A DNA stretch of 64,000 nt from Erythrobacter tepidarius (GTDB taxonomy: Bacteria > Pseudomonadota > Alphaproteobacteria > Sphingomonadales > Sphingomonadaceae), in the NCBI RefSeq assembly GCF_002155695.1, contig NZ_MUYJ01000006.1, forward strand, positions 147,629 through 211,628, given 5' to 3'. Below are positions 29,996 through 39,221 of the stretch, piece after piece (the stretch's first letter is position 1; each line of letters opens with the position of its first letter). Made by a program: the position numbers and the translations under genes. The notes below the pieces were generated by a model. The model was not told the origin of the DNA. It saw nothing but the letters and a program-made list of their open reading frames with translations, and did not search any database.

Positions 29996-30787
29996 ATGCA
30001 AACCGTCGCCGCGGCGATCCGTGCCGCGCTGCTCACCGCCGGGCCGCGTGCCAAGTGCTTTGCCGCGCGCGAAGTGGCGCGGGCGTGGCGCCGAGGCGCG
30101 CTGGCATGGCGGTTTGACGTCGCCATGCCGGATCAGCCCGCCTGGCCCGATGCGCCCGCGCTGCTCCCGCCGAACCGGATGCCCAAGCGGGGCAAGTTCG
30201 GATCGGAGCGTGCGCGAATCGCGCTGTGGCACAGTCTGGCGCACATCGAATTCGTCGCGATCGATCTGGCCCTCGACATGGCCGGGCGATTCGGCGCGCA
30301 GATGGGCGAGGCATTCGTCGGCGATTTCCTCAACGTTGCCGCCGACGAGGCGATGCACTTTGCGCTGCTGGCACGGAAGCTCGAATCGCTTGGCAGCCAT
30401 TATGGCGCGCTGCCTGCCCACGCCGGGCTGTGGGAGGCCGCGCACACCACCCGAAACGATGTCGCCGCGCGGCTGGCGGTGGTGCCGATGGTGCTCGAAG
30501 CGCGCGGACTCGACGTCACGCCGGCGACGCTGGAGCGGGTAGCCGCGGCGGGCGATGCGGGTGGGGCAAGAATTCTTGCCCGCATCCTTGACGACGAAGT
30601 CAGGCATGTCGCGGTTGGCACCAAGCATTTTCTTCGCTGTGCCGAAATGGCGCAGGAAGCGCCGGAGCCCCTGTGGCAGAAGCTCGTAAAACAGCACTTT
30701 CGCGGGGTCATTAAGCCGCCGTTCAACGACTCGGCGCGTCTTGCTGCCGGTTTGTCGCGCGAATTTTACGCGTCGATTGCGTCTTAG
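29996..30787 (+). CDS. DUF455-family ferritin-like protein
   Basis: 263 residues, ferritin-like helical fold with carboxylate/His metal ligand candidates HIEFVAIDLALD, VAADEAMHFALLARKL and ILDDEVRHVAVGTKHF. The family (DUF455) resembles MiaE/ferritin di-iron proteins but has no agreed function. It follows bcp by 8 bp, in an operon with glnE and bcp, so a role in redox or iron handling is possible. Confidence 0.85.
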   Translation: MQTVAAAIRAALLTAGPRAKCFAAREVARAWRRGALAWRFDVAMPDQPAWPDAPALLPPNRMPKRGKFGSERARIALWHSLAHIEFVAIDLALDMAGRFGAQMGEAFVGDFLNVAADEAMHFALLARKLESLGSHYGALPAHAGLWEAAHTTRNDVAARLAVVPMVLEARGLDVTPATLERVAAAGDAGGARILARILDDEVRHVAVGTKHFLRCAEMAQEAPEPLWQKLVKQHFRGVIKPPFNDSARLAAGLSREFYASIAS

Positions 30788-30895
30788 CGACTCACCCGCA
30801 TAACCACGATCCCACCAAGGCACGGGTCAGACGTGCTCAATCAAACGAGCGACCCGCCAGTCCTGGCCGGGCCGAAATCGAGGATCGGGTCAGTT

Positions 30896-31642
30896 ATGAA
30901 GTTTGCCGTGCGCCAGATGTCGAAAATCGCAGCCTTGTGCTGCGCTGCATTGCTTACCGCCGCCGGCACCACGCCCGCTCTCGCCAATACCGCCAGTTCC
31001 GCCAGTGCCAACGCCAGCGCGGATGTCGCCGCGCCGGTGAAGCCCGATCAGGCCGATCCGCTTGCCGCTGGCGACCAGCGCTTCAAGGCGCTGTTTGCCA
31101 GCTGGACGGCGCTCGAACGCACCAGCCCGAATGTGGGGGTCGGTGCCCTTGCCGAAACCGCCTATTCCGCGCCCGTCACCCGTCCGACAGTCTCGGTGCC
31201 CTCGCGTATGCCGCTGGAGGGCGCTGCGCTGACCAGCGGCTTCGGGATGCGCACACACCCGGTTCTCGGCGGTCGCCGCCAGCACGCCGGGATTGATCTT
31301 GCCGCGCCGACCGGCACCCCGGTCTATGCCACCGCCGATGGCCTTGTCGGCCGTGCCGACTGGTATTCGAGCTACGGGCTCTACGTCAGCATCAATCACG
31401 GCGCCTCGATGGAAACCCGCTACGCCCATCTCTCGCGCCTCGCGGTCGCTGCCGGCGACAGTGTCAAGAAAGGCGATCTGATCGGCTATGTCGGTTCGAC
31501 CGGTCGATCGACCGGCCCGCACCTTCATTACGAAGTCCGCATCGATGGGGTTGCAGTAAATCCGATTCCGTATATGGTAGAGAGCGAAGCACAGCTGGCA
31601 TATGCCCGCGATGCGCGCCTCACCGGCCAAGGTGGTGAGTGA
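30896..31642 (+). CDS. M23-family LysM-less murein endopeptidase, secreted
   Basis: 248 residues from the ATG of MKFAVRQMSK, with a signal peptide (IAALCCAALLTAAGTTPALA) and an Ala/Ser linker. The C-terminal LytM/M23 domain has Zn ligands in GRRQHAGIDLAAPTGTPVYA and GPHLHYEVRIDG. Such enzymes cut peptide cross-links or regulate amidases at division. An alternative start 21 codons earlier would put a polar stretch before the signal. A strong terminator follows about 60 bp after the stop. Confidence 0.9.
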   Translation: MKFAVRQMSKIAALCCAALLTAAGTTPALANTASSASANASADVAAPVKPDQADPLAAGDQRFKALFASWTALERTSPNVGVGALAETAYSAPVTRPTVSVPSRMPLEGAALTSGFGMRTHPVLGGRRQHAGIDLAAPTGTPVYATADGLVGRADWYSSYGLYVSINHGASMETRYAHLSRLAVAAGDSVKKGDLIGYVGSTGRSTGPHLHYEVRIDGVAVNPIPYMVESEAQLAYARDARLTGQGGE

Positions 31643-31699
31643 ATCGGACGAGATTGCCCGCTGTAAGCGGGCCGGACATTGGAGAGGGTGTCCGAACAT
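31643..31699 (+). other. Structured 3' region with two stem-loops
   Basis: GCCCGCT-GTA-AGCGGGC and CGGACA-10 nt-TGTCCG stand in tandem between the M23 stop codon and the terminator hairpin. The second loop exposes TTGGAGAGGG, which is purine-rich like a ribosome-binding site. Together with the terminator these make three consecutive hairpins over 75 nt, the look of a small RNA or stable mRNA tail. No known family recognised. Confidence 0.35.
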
Positions 31700-31728
31700 G
31701 GCGGCGGGTTATCCCGCCGCCTTTTTTC
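31700..31728 (+). terminator. Strong Rho-independent terminator
   Basis: Perfect 9-bp stem GGCGGCGGG/CCCGCCGCC, loop TTAT, then six T. It closes the M23 peptidase transcript ahead of the next gene 150 bp on. Confidence 0.9.
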
Positions 31729-31880
31729 TTGTCCCCCCCCCCGGCAGCCGTGGCACCGCGTTTTCGGTAGCATTTCCCATACCGATTTTGCTTGCGGGCT
31801 GTTGCGCTACCGCTAGATTTCATGCCCGAGAATGCCAGCGCGCGCCGCCTACCGGCGCGCCGCTGCGAGGGAGAGAGATC

Positions 31881-33428
31881 ATGTCGATGCACCCGATCGC
31901 GCACGCCGCGGCCCGTCCGGATCATCCCGCCGTCATCATGACCGGATCAGGCAAGCAGATCACCTATGGCGCGATGGACGCCGAATCGAACCGCTTTGCG
32001 CACCTGCTGCGCGCCCACGGGATCGGAGCGGGCGACGCCTTTGCGGTGCTGCTCGAAAACCGGATCGAATATTTCACCCTGATCTGGGGCTCGCAGCGTG
32101 CCGGGACGATGCTGGTGCCGATCTCCTCGCGCCTCACGGCGCCGGAAGCGGCCTATATCATCCGCGATTCGCAGGCGAAGCTGCTGATTACCAGCGGCTC
32201 TTTCAGCGGTCTGCTCGATCACATACGCGCCGAGTGCCCCGGTCTTTCGGTGCTGGTGATGGATTCGGGGGACCACGAGGATTTCGCTGCTGCACTGGCG
32301 GCCCAGCCCGCCACCCCGATCCCCGATCAGAGCGCCGGCCTGCTGATGCTCTATTCCTCTGGAACCACCGGCCGACCCAAGGGCATCCGTCCGGCTCCGC
32401 CGGAAGATCCCGATCCCACCGCGCCGGTTCCGCTGCTGGGCCTTGCGACGCTGGGGATGGGGATGCCAGCGGATGGTTCAATGGTCTATCTTTCCCCCGC
32501 CCCGCTCTATCACGCCGCGCCGATCGGCTGGTGCTCGGTCGTCCACCGCCTCGGCGGCACAGTGGTGATGATGGAAAAGTTCGATCCCGAAGCGGCGCTC
32601 AAGGCGATCGAGACATACAAGGTCACTGACAGCCAGTGGGTGCCAACCCATTTCGTGCGTTTCCTGCGGCTCGATCCCGAAGTGCGCAGCCGTTACGATC
32701 TGTCCAGCCACAAGCGCGCGATCCACGCCGCCGCGCCCTGCCCGGTGCCGATCAAGCGCCAGATGATCGAATGGTGGGGTCCGATCGTGAACGAATATTA
32801 CGCCGGGAGCGAAATGATCGGGATGACCCTGGTGAAGTCCGAACAATGGCTGATGAAGCCCGGCACGGTCGGGGTGGCGGTGCACGGCAAGATCCATGTC
32901 TGCGGGCCAGACGGCGAGGAACTCGGCCCCGATCAGGACGGGTTGATCTTCTTCGAGAACGACAATCTGCCGACCTATCACAACGATCCCGAAAAGACCC
33001 GCGAGGCGATGCATCCCAAGGGCTGGATGACGCTGGGCGACATCGGCCATCTGGACAAGGACGGCTTCCTGTTCCTGACCGACCGCAAGAGCCACATGAT
33101 CATCAGCGGGGGCGTGAACATCTATCCGCAAGAGATCGAGAATCTGCTGGTCACTCACCCCAAGGTGATGGACGCCGCCGTCATCGGCGCGCCTTGCCCT
33201 GATCTGGGCGAGAAGGTCGTCGCGGTGGTGCAGCCGCGCAACATGGCTGACGCAGGGCCGGAACTGGAGGAAGAGCTGCGCGCATTTCTCGCGCCGTCGC
33301 TTTCGAAGATCAAGATGCCCAAGCTGTTCGACTTCCGCCCCGATCTCCCGCGCGAGGCCAACGGCAAGCTCTACAAGCGCGAACTGCGCGATGAATACGC
33401 CGCCAAGGCGAAGGAAGCAGCGGCGTGA
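31881..33428 (+). CDS. AMP-dependent acyl-CoA synthetase
   Basis: 515 residues of the ANL superfamily: P-loop LMLYSSGTTGRPKG near residue 160, YYAGSEMIG, the GWMTLGDIGHLDKDGFLFLTDR hinge and the C-terminal catalytic lysine region PREANGKLYKRELR. It activates a carboxylic acid to its CoA thioester through an acyl-AMP. GGGAGAGAG lies just before the ATG. The next gene, a P450, starts inside its stop codon, so they are translated together; a pathway that activates and oxidises the same lipid, terpene or steroid side chain is plausible. Substrate unknown. Confidence 0.9.
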   Translation: MSMHPIAHAAARPDHPAVIMTGSGKQITYGAMDAESNRFAHLLRAHGIGAGDAFAVLLENRIEYFTLIWGSQRAGTMLVPISSRLTAPEAAYIIRDSQAKLLITSGSFSGLLDHIRAECPGLSVLVMDSGDHEDFAAALAAQPATPIPDQSAGLLMLYSSGTTGRPKGIRPAPPEDPDPTAPVPLLGLATLGMGMPADGSMVYLSPAPLYHAAPIGWCSVVHRLGGTVVMMEKFDPEAALKAIETYKVTDSQWVPTHFVRFLRLDPEVRSRYDLSSHKRAIHAAAPCPVPIKRQMIEWWGPIVNEYYAGSEMIGMTLVKSEQWLMKPGTVGVAVHGKIHVCGPDGEELGPDQDGLIFFENDNLPTYHNDPEKTREAMHPKGWMTLGDIGHLDKDGFLFLTDRKSHMIISGGVNIYPQEIENLLVTHPKVMDAAVIGAPCPDLGEKVVAVVQPRNMADAGPELEEELRAFLAPSLSKIKMPKLFDFRPDLPREANGKLYKRELRDEYAAKAKEAAA

Positions 33429-34717
33429 GCGGGGTGGCGGTTCTGCCCGGCGACATCGCCCGCCGGGTGATCGATCCGCACGCCTATGCGCAGTGGGACG
33501 GGCTGCTCGACACCTTCGACGCGATCCGTGCCACGACCCCGGTCGCCAAGGTCCAGCCGGACACGCCCGGCCTGTTCGAGCCGTTCTGGCTCGTCACCGC
33601 CTATGACGATGTGATGCGCATCTCGAAGGACAATGCGACCTTCCTCAACAACCCGCGCCCGGTGGTGTTCAGCTTCAACGAAGCGATCGCGTTCAGCCGC
33701 GCCGCGACCGGCTCCAACATGCTGGTCGATTCGCTGGTGGTGTTCGACGCGCCGATCCACCCGAAATATCGCAGGCTGACACAGGACTGGTTCATGCCGA
33801 GGAACCTCGCGAAGCTTGAGGGCGAGCTGCGCGCGCTGGCGGCACGGACGATCGACCGGATGATCGAACAGGGTCCGCAGGTCGATTTCGTCAAGCTCGT
33901 CTCCGGCCCCTATCCCTTGCGCGTCGTGATGCAGATCCTCGGCGTGCCGCCTCAGGACGAGCCCCGGATGCAGATGCTCACCCAGCAGCTGTTCGGCGGG
34001 CAGGACAAGGATCTGTCAGGCTCGGGCATGGAGAACATGACACCCGAACAGGTCGTGCAGATCGTCGCCGGAGCGGTGAAGACCTTTGAGGACTATTTCG
34101 CCGCTCTGGCAGAAGATCGCCGCCGCAACCCAACCAACGATGTGGCGAGCGTGATCGCCAATGCGCTGGTGGACGGCCAGCCGCTGCCGCCGCGCGACAT
34201 GGCGGGCTATTACATCATCGTCGCCACCGCCGGGCACGATACCACATCGGCAAGCACCGCGGGCGCGATGCAGGCGCTGGCCAATGATCCCGAACAATAT
34301 GCCCGTGTGCGTGCCGATCGCTCGCTGCTCCCAGGCATCGTCGAGGAAGCGATCCGCTGGACCAGCCCGGTGCAGCACTTCATGCGCACCGCTGCCAAAG
34401 ACGTGGAGATCGGCGGCCAGCAGGTGAAGAAGGGCGACTGGCTGATGATCAACTATGTCGCGGCCAATCACGATCCTGCGCAGTTCCCCGATCCGCGCCG
34501 CTTCGACGCCGCCCGCTCGCCCAACCGCCACCTTGCGTTCGGGGCAGGGGCGCACCAGTGCCTTGGCCTGCATCTGGCGCGGCTGGAAATGCGAATCCTG
34601 TTCGAGGCGCTGCTCGACCGGGTCGCGGCGGTCGAACCGGCCGGTGAGGCCAAACGCGCCAGCAGCACCTTCGTCGGCGGGCTCAAAACTCTGCCCTTGA
34701 GGGTGACAGCGGCCTAG
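33425..34717 (+). CDS. Cytochrome P450 (second, soluble class I type)
   Basis: 430 residues from a GTG that overlaps the acyl-CoA synthetase stop. I-helix ATAGHDTTSASTAG, ExxR in VEEAIRWTSPVQHFMR, and heme loop HLAFGAGAHQCLGLHL with the proximal Cys at residue 379. The wording resembles terpene/steroid-type bacterial P450s (CYP108/CYP111/CYP125-related) rather than CYP153. It needs an external ferredoxin and reductase, not encoded beside it. The tight coupling to an acyl-CoA synthetase suggests one catabolic step on a CoA-activated lipid or isoprenoid. Confidence 0.88.
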   Translation: MSGVAVLPGDIARRVIDPHAYAQWDGLLDTFDAIRATTPVAKVQPDTPGLFEPFWLVTAYDDVMRISKDNATFLNNPRPVVFSFNEAIAFSRAATGSNMLVDSLVVFDAPIHPKYRRLTQDWFMPRNLAKLEGELRALAARTIDRMIEQGPQVDFVKLVSGPYPLRVVMQILGVPPQDEPRMQMLTQQLFGGQDKDLSGSGMENMTPEQVVQIVAGAVKTFEDYFAALAEDRRRNPTNDVASVIANALVDGQPLPPRDMAGYYIIVATAGHDTTSASTAGAMQALANDPEQYARVRADRSLLPGIVEEAIRWTSPVQHFMRTAAKDVEIGGQQVKKGDWLMINYVAANHDPAQFPDPRRFDAARSPNRHLAFGAGAHQCLGLHLARLEMRILFEALLDRVAAVEPAGEAKRASSTFVGGLKTLPLRVTAA

Positions 34718-35048
34718 GCAAGGCGCAGTCTGACCGGAAGCGGCGACGGCGCAAGAGCGTTATTCTGGCCTGACTTCCTCGTGGCTGCGCTGGCACCGGC
34801 ATCCGTGCGCCGCGCCTGCGTCCAGCGCCGGGGCCGGGATTGTGGTCAGCAGCACAGCGAACCGCTGCGGCAACGGCCCCAAGCGCGGCAGAGCCGAAGC
34901 GCGCAGCAATCATCGAACGCGCCATCCGGCGCCGGATCGCGTGCATTCCGAGGACGCCGGCAGGAACAGCCAGCGCCGTTGGACGCCGAGATATCCCGCA
35001 TAGACGGCGGAATTTCACGACTTCCGGCAATGTCGAGAAACAGGTGGG
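34718..35048. other. Intergenic stretch without recognisable gene
   Basis: About 330 bp between the second P450 and the tRNA pair. A 115-residue open frame on the minus strand covers most of it, but it is Arg-rich, overlaps the P450 3' end and has no domain, so it looks like GC-rich background. No terminator hairpin with a T-run is evident. Confidence 0.4.
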
Positions 35049-35124
35049 TGGTGCCGCTTACGTGACTCGAACACGTGACCCCATCATTACGAATGATGTG
35101 CTCTACCGACTGAGCTAAAGCGGC
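35049..35124 (-). tRNA. tRNA-Thr (anticodon CGU)
   Basis: Acceptor GCCGCTT/AAGCGGC, D-arm AGCTCAGTCGGTAGAGC, anticodon stem CATCA/TGATG around TTCGTAA (anticodon CGT), T-arm CACGTG-TTCGAGT-CACGT. A discriminator and encoded CCA. Confidence 0.95.
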
Positions 35125-35175
35125 ATTCCGGCCTTGCGGACTAGGCCTTGTGGCCCGTTCGCGCAATCGCAAAGG

Positions 35176-35249
35176 TGGAGGCCCGAGCCGGAATCGAACC
35201 GGCGTATACGGATTTGCAGTCCGCTGCGTCACCACTCCGCCATCGGGCC
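35176..35249 (-). tRNA. tRNA-Cys (anticodon GCA)
   Basis: Acceptor GGCCCGA/TCGGGCC, anticodon stem CGGA/TCCG around CTGCAAA (anticodon GCA), T-arm GCCGG-TTCGATT-CCGGC. U discriminator as required for cysteine, CCA encoded. About 50 bp upstream of tRNA-Thr on the same strand; likely one transcript. Confidence 0.95.
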
Positions 35250-35406
35250 GAGCCTCCCGAGACAATCGCCCGGGCGGAAGCGGCGCACTAGCGATTCGGG
35301 GACTGCTTGGCAATCTGTGATTGCGCTGCAGGCCGCCCGCCCCTCCTTGCGCCAGCAGACCCGACATGACGCAACGTCAGTCTGGACGAGGGCCGCAGGC
35401 CGCGGC

Positions 35407-36198
35407 ATGGCGAGCGGCATGACCATCGCCAGCCTGCTCGCGCCCGTCACCGGCCAACCCGGCCCTGCCCGCCTTGCCCATGCCGCCGACTGGATGCAGG
35501 GGCGCACGCTCTATGGAGGGGCCTCGGCGCTGATCGCCTACACCATGGCAACCCGCGCCTTCCCTGGCCTTCCGCCACTGCGCGCCGGGCAGATCGCCTT
35601 CGTCGCACCGGTCGGTGAGGCCATCGAACTCTCCGCCGAGATCGTTCGCCAGGGCCGCCATGTCACGCAGGTCCGCAGCGAGATCCGCTGCGAGGGCAAG
35701 GTCGCCCTTTCGGCCTTCTGGGTGTTCGCCGAGGGCCGCGAAGCCAATGCCGTCCACCCATCCGCGCCCCCCGAGGACTGGCCCGGCCCGCCCGAAGAGA
35801 ACGAGTGCGTGACCCACCCTTTCGCGCCCTCCTTCGTGGCCAAGAACTTCGAACTGCGCTACGGCCAGCGCAAGGGCGCCGCGCACGGTGCGGCTGTGCG
35901 GCGCTGGGCGCGCCTGACCGAGGCGCACGATCTCGATCCGGTCTCCACCCTGGTGCTGATGGGCGACGTCATGCCGCCCGGCGCGATGCGGGCGATGCGG
36001 CGGCAGGGTCCGATCAGCTCGATCAACTGGTCATTCACCGTGCTCGATCCGGAAAGCCGCTCGCGCGATGGCTGGTATCTCGCCGAGAACGCCAGCCAGC
36101 ATGCCGACGCGGGCTATTCTTCGGAACGGCTGCGATTGTGGGATGCGCAAGGGCGGCAGGTGCTCGACGGCATCCAGTGTGTGGCGGTGTTCGGCTGA
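35407..36198 (+). CDS. Tandem hot-dog thioesterase (TesB-like acyl-CoA thioesterase)
   Basis: 263 residues in two hot-dog halves, with DWMQGRTLYGGASALIAYTMATRAF early and an acyl-CoA thioesterase-like C-terminal half (ISSINWSFTVLDPESRSRDGWYLAENASQHADAGYSSERLRLWDAQGRQ, here quoted as separate landmarks INWSFTVL, GWYLAENAS, GYSSERLRLWD). Such enzymes hydrolyse acyl-CoA. Two in-frame ATGs four codons apart are possible starts. Expressed alone, facing the TonB receptor. Confidence 0.8.
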   Translation: MASGMTIASLLAPVTGQPGPARLAHAADWMQGRTLYGGASALIAYTMATRAFPGLPPLRAGQIAFVAPVGEAIELSAEIVRQGRHVTQVRSEIRCEGKVALSAFWVFAEGREANAVHPSAPPEDWPGPPEENECVTHPFAPSFVAKNFELRYGQRKGAAHGAAVRRWARLTEAHDLDPVSTLVLMGDVMPPGAMRAMRRQGPISSINWSFTVLDPESRSRDGWYLAENASQHADAGYSSERLRLWDAQGRQVLDGIQCVAVFG

Positions 36199-36438
36199 AA
36201 GCCTCCCGCAACAAAATAACAAAGTTGACGAAGTTGACACCCCGTCACCTTCACAATTTCCGGTATTTCGTCTTTTTTTCAATTTGTTGTACAGGGTGGC
36301 GGCGCTGGACGGACACCGGCCCAGCGCGCGCCCCTGACGATCGCAATCGGGGTCTGACAATGCCGAAGATCCGCGCGCAAGCTAGGCGCCCGGCCGCCTG
36401 TAGGAAAGGGCTGCGCGGGCCAAGGCCAGCCGCCTTGA

Positions 36439-36482
36439 CCCACCCCCAAGCTTGCCCTTCCGGGACAGGCGTTGGGGGTGGG
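36439..36482 (-). terminator. Long inverted repeat after the TonB receptor gene
   Basis: Perfect 11-bp arms CCCACCCCCAA and TTGGGGGTGGG with a 22-nt loop that can itself fold. Thirteen bases beyond the receptor stop. No T-run follows, so it may protect the mRNA end rather than terminate by itself. The remaining 240 bp towards the thioesterase holds an AT-rich patch with the direct repeat AAGTTGACGAAGTTGAC near 36225 and no gene. Confidence 0.4.
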
Positions 36483-36494
36483 CATTCCTGCGGC

Positions 36495-38622
36495 TCAGAA
36501 CTGCGCGGTCAGCCTTGCCCAGACACCACGGCCCGGGCCGGGCAGGCGTTCGAGCAGAGGGACGTCCGATGCCCCCACCCGGCTGCGACCGGCGAGGTGC
36601 GGGGCATAGGCCGCGTCCAGCAGGTTCTCGACCCCGGCTTCGAGCGCTAGCCCCTCGGCAAACCCGAAGCGCGCGAACAGGCCGATGGTGGCAAAGCCTT
36701 CGCCGGGCTGTTCGCCATTGGTGCGCGAGACGCGGTTCTGGTCGGCCGCGGCGAACAGCTCCGTCCCCACCGCCAGCCGCCCGCTGGTCCTGGTGGCCGA
36801 CAGCCGCAGGTTGGCCGGGGGAATGCGGTAGAGATTATCGGCAATGTCGCGCCGCTGTCCGCGCACTACGCTCGCCGTACCCGCCAGTTCGAGGCGCGCC
36901 AGCGGGCGCAGCACAAAGTCGAGATCCGCACCGTAAAGTTCTGCATCGGTGTTGCGGAACATCAACGGGGTGGGATCGCCGCTCATGCTCGCGACCATCT
37001 CGACCGGCGTGTTGATCACCCCCGGCGTCGCATCGAAGGGCGTGCCCTGGATGAAGCGATCGACCCGGCGGTAGAAGAGGGTCGGGCGCAGCGTCAGCCA
37101 GTCATTGTCCCAATCGAACCCGGCTTCGGCAATCCAGGCAACCTCCGGCTTCAGCGCCTGATTGCCGACATAGATATTGCCGTCCGCCAGCCCGAAACTG
37201 GCCTCGGTCGGCAGCCAGGCGAAGCGTTCGAGCACGCTCGGCACGCGGGTCTTGCGCGCCAGCGTCAGGCGCGGAACGAAGGTGCCGCTCTCGACCCATA
37301 GCCGCGCCACGCCGTCGAAGGTGGTATCGGAGGCCTGCCGCCCCGAAGCGATGAAGGCATTGGCCAGCCCGCGCGGCCCCATCGGCACTGCTGCGCCCAG
37401 CAAGGGGATGCCTACCGATTGTTCGGTCCGGTCAATCCGCCCGCCCAGCTCAAACTGCACCGCGCCCAGTTGCCCGCGCCACTGAAGATAGGCGCCGTAG
37501 CGTTCGGCCTCCACATCGGGTTGGGACTGGATGAAGAAGGCCGGGTTGGTGGGGTTGGTAATGGTGACGAAGCGGTCGGTAAGCTCGGCATCGGCACCGA
37601 ACTCGAAATAGGCACGGCTGCTGCCGAAGCGCAGCGCGGCTTCCGCCGTCATGGTGTCGGCTTCGGCAAAGGTCGCGCGCGCCTGTGCCGGGGCGGCGCG
37701 GGGGCGGCGCAGGGTCTGGTTGTCCATCAGGTGCCGCACCGCGACATGGCCGAGCCGCACCGTCAGGCCGACATCCTCGGCGATTTGCCCACGAAATCCG
37801 CCCTGGACGAAGTCGGTGTTGAAATAGACCATATCGAGCGCGAAGGGCGGGTTGCCCGAGGGGTCCGTTTCCGAACGGCGATACTCGACGAACAATTCGC
37901 CCGCGCCGGTCTGCAACCCGGCGTGGACGCCATAGAGGTTGCGTTCGAACCGGGTGCCAACCGCAGTGCCGCCGGGGAAGCGGTAATCGTCCCCCTGCTC
38001 GCGGCTGGCGCTGAGGCCGAAACGCCAGCGCGCGCTCGCAAGCCCCGCCAGGCCGCCGACGGCGTAGCTGTCATCGACGCTGCGATATTGGCTGGCGAGG
38101 GGCGAGGCGCACCTGCGGCGAGAGGCTGGCGCTATCGGTGAACTGCGCCTGCACCAGCTGGGCATTGATCGCGCCGCCCAGCGACGGCCCCTCGGCCACC
38201 GGAGCAACGCCGCGGGCGACATCGATCCGTTCGACCAGGATCGAAGGTGCGTAGTGCAGCGGCGGGTCCATCGCGTTGGGGCCACCGGTGGCGAAGCGCT
38301 GCCCGTTGACGCGGCCGAGCACGCGCTCGCCCGCCAGCCCGCGATAGCTGAGCTGGCCGGAGAGCGCGCCATTGCCGAAGATGTCGCCGCCTGCAACCCG
38401 CGCGGCGATCGCGGCGGCATCGGCAGGCAGCGCGATCTGGCGCGGCGCGGCGACAGCATCGCTGGCAATGGTGTCACCGCGCTGGGCGGTGACGATGATG
38501 GTATCGGTGAGCCTGTCCTCGCGGTCCTGCGGGGTGGTGGCGTGCTCGGCCAGCGCCGGGCTGGCAATGGCGAGGGTGCATCCGGCAAGCAGGCTTGCCC
38601 GGACCATGCGGGTAAAGTTCAT
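36495..38622 (-). pseudogene. TonB-dependent receptor, frameshifted by a 7-bp duplication
   Basis: The N-terminal 170 codons (signal peptide MNFTRMVRASLLAGCTLAIASPALA, quoted in parts MNFTRMVRA and LAIASPALA; plug with TDTIIVTAQRGD, the GNGALSGQLSYRGL region, and ILVERIDVARGVAPVAEGPSLGGAIN) end in the wrong frame. The barrel continues in another frame from SQYRSVDDSY to the C-terminal aromatic ending LTAQF. The break coincides with a tandem CCTCGCC; removing one copy restores VRLASQYRSVD. Together about 700 residues, the length of a small receptor. It is followed upstream by a DUF2946-like gene, an association seen with copper receptors. Confidence 0.85.
38094..38107. repeat. 7-bp tandem duplication in the receptor gene
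   Basis: GGCGAGG is present twice head to tail on the plus strand. This is exactly where the receptor reading frame changes. Loss of one copy returns a single uninterrupted frame. Confidence 0.9.
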
Positions 38623-38712
38623 TGGAAAACTGGCCTTTATCGAAAAGAGTAGACAACCGCGGCACCGCCATCGATCCGGAACGGGCGGGTGCGGGTGCGC
38701 GGCGCGTGACGG

Positions 38713-39171
38713 TCAGATGCGCGGCGAAGGCGGCCCGCGCAGGGGCGGGCGCAGGAAGGGCGCGTCACGCGCAGGCAGCGCAGGGCGCAGCGCCAATCCG
38801 GGCAGCCGGATGAAGGCGAGCGCCGCGGCCAAGAGCAGCGGATCGGCCCCGCCGAGCATGGCATGACCAAGCCCCGAAAAGGCGCAGGGCTGGCCCTTGT
38901 CCGCCGCCCCTGTCCGATCGCCGTGCCCATCGTACCTGTCGGGGATCGCGATGCGCATCTGCTGGGGCACGCCGCTGGCATCGGCGCAGATCGTGACCGT
39001 GAGGTAACGGTCCGCCCCCGGCGACAGCATCAAGCCCGCCGGCACCAGCGCCTTGGCCGCCAAGGCGAGCGCCAGCAGCACCAGCACGCGCCGGGCATGG
39101 TGAGAGACAAGGGCGCGCAAACGGGCCATGACGGCGAGGCCGTTAGCCCAACCGCCGCGCCCTGTCATCAC
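38713..39171 (-). CDS. DUF2946-like small membrane-associated protein
   Basis: 152 residues: basic N-terminus, one hydrophobic segment (VLVLLALALAAKALVPAGLM), then a periplasmic-looking stretch with LTVTICADASG and a Cys in KGQPCAFSG, then another hydrophobic patch. This layout (VPAGxM followed by a single Cys motif) is typical of DUF2946 proteins, which accompany TonB copper receptors. It precedes the frameshifted receptor by about 90 bp and is likely co-transcribed. A start 14 codons later (MARLRAL) is possible. Function unproven. Confidence 0.65.
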   Translation of the reverse strand: MMTGRGGWANGLAVMARLRALVSHHARRVLVLLALALAAKALVPAGLMLSPGADRYLTVTICADASGVPQQMRIAIPDRYDGHGDRTGAADKGQPCAFSGLGHAMLGGADPLLLAAALAFIRLPGLALRPALPARDAPFLRPPLRGPPSPRI

Positions 39172-39221
39172 GCAACTGCGGCAATACCGCTTGCGCGAAA
39201 CGCCGCGCGGGCGCGTGCGCC

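Noticed and set aside
34683..35030. A 115-codon minus-strand frame between the second P450 and tRNA-Thr
   Set aside because: Arg-rich, overlaps the P450 3' end, no domain or ribosome site.
36224..36241. Direct repeat AAGTTGACGAAGTTGAC in the gap after the thioesterase
   Set aside because: Only two units in an AT-rich patch; too little to call a repeat family or operator.
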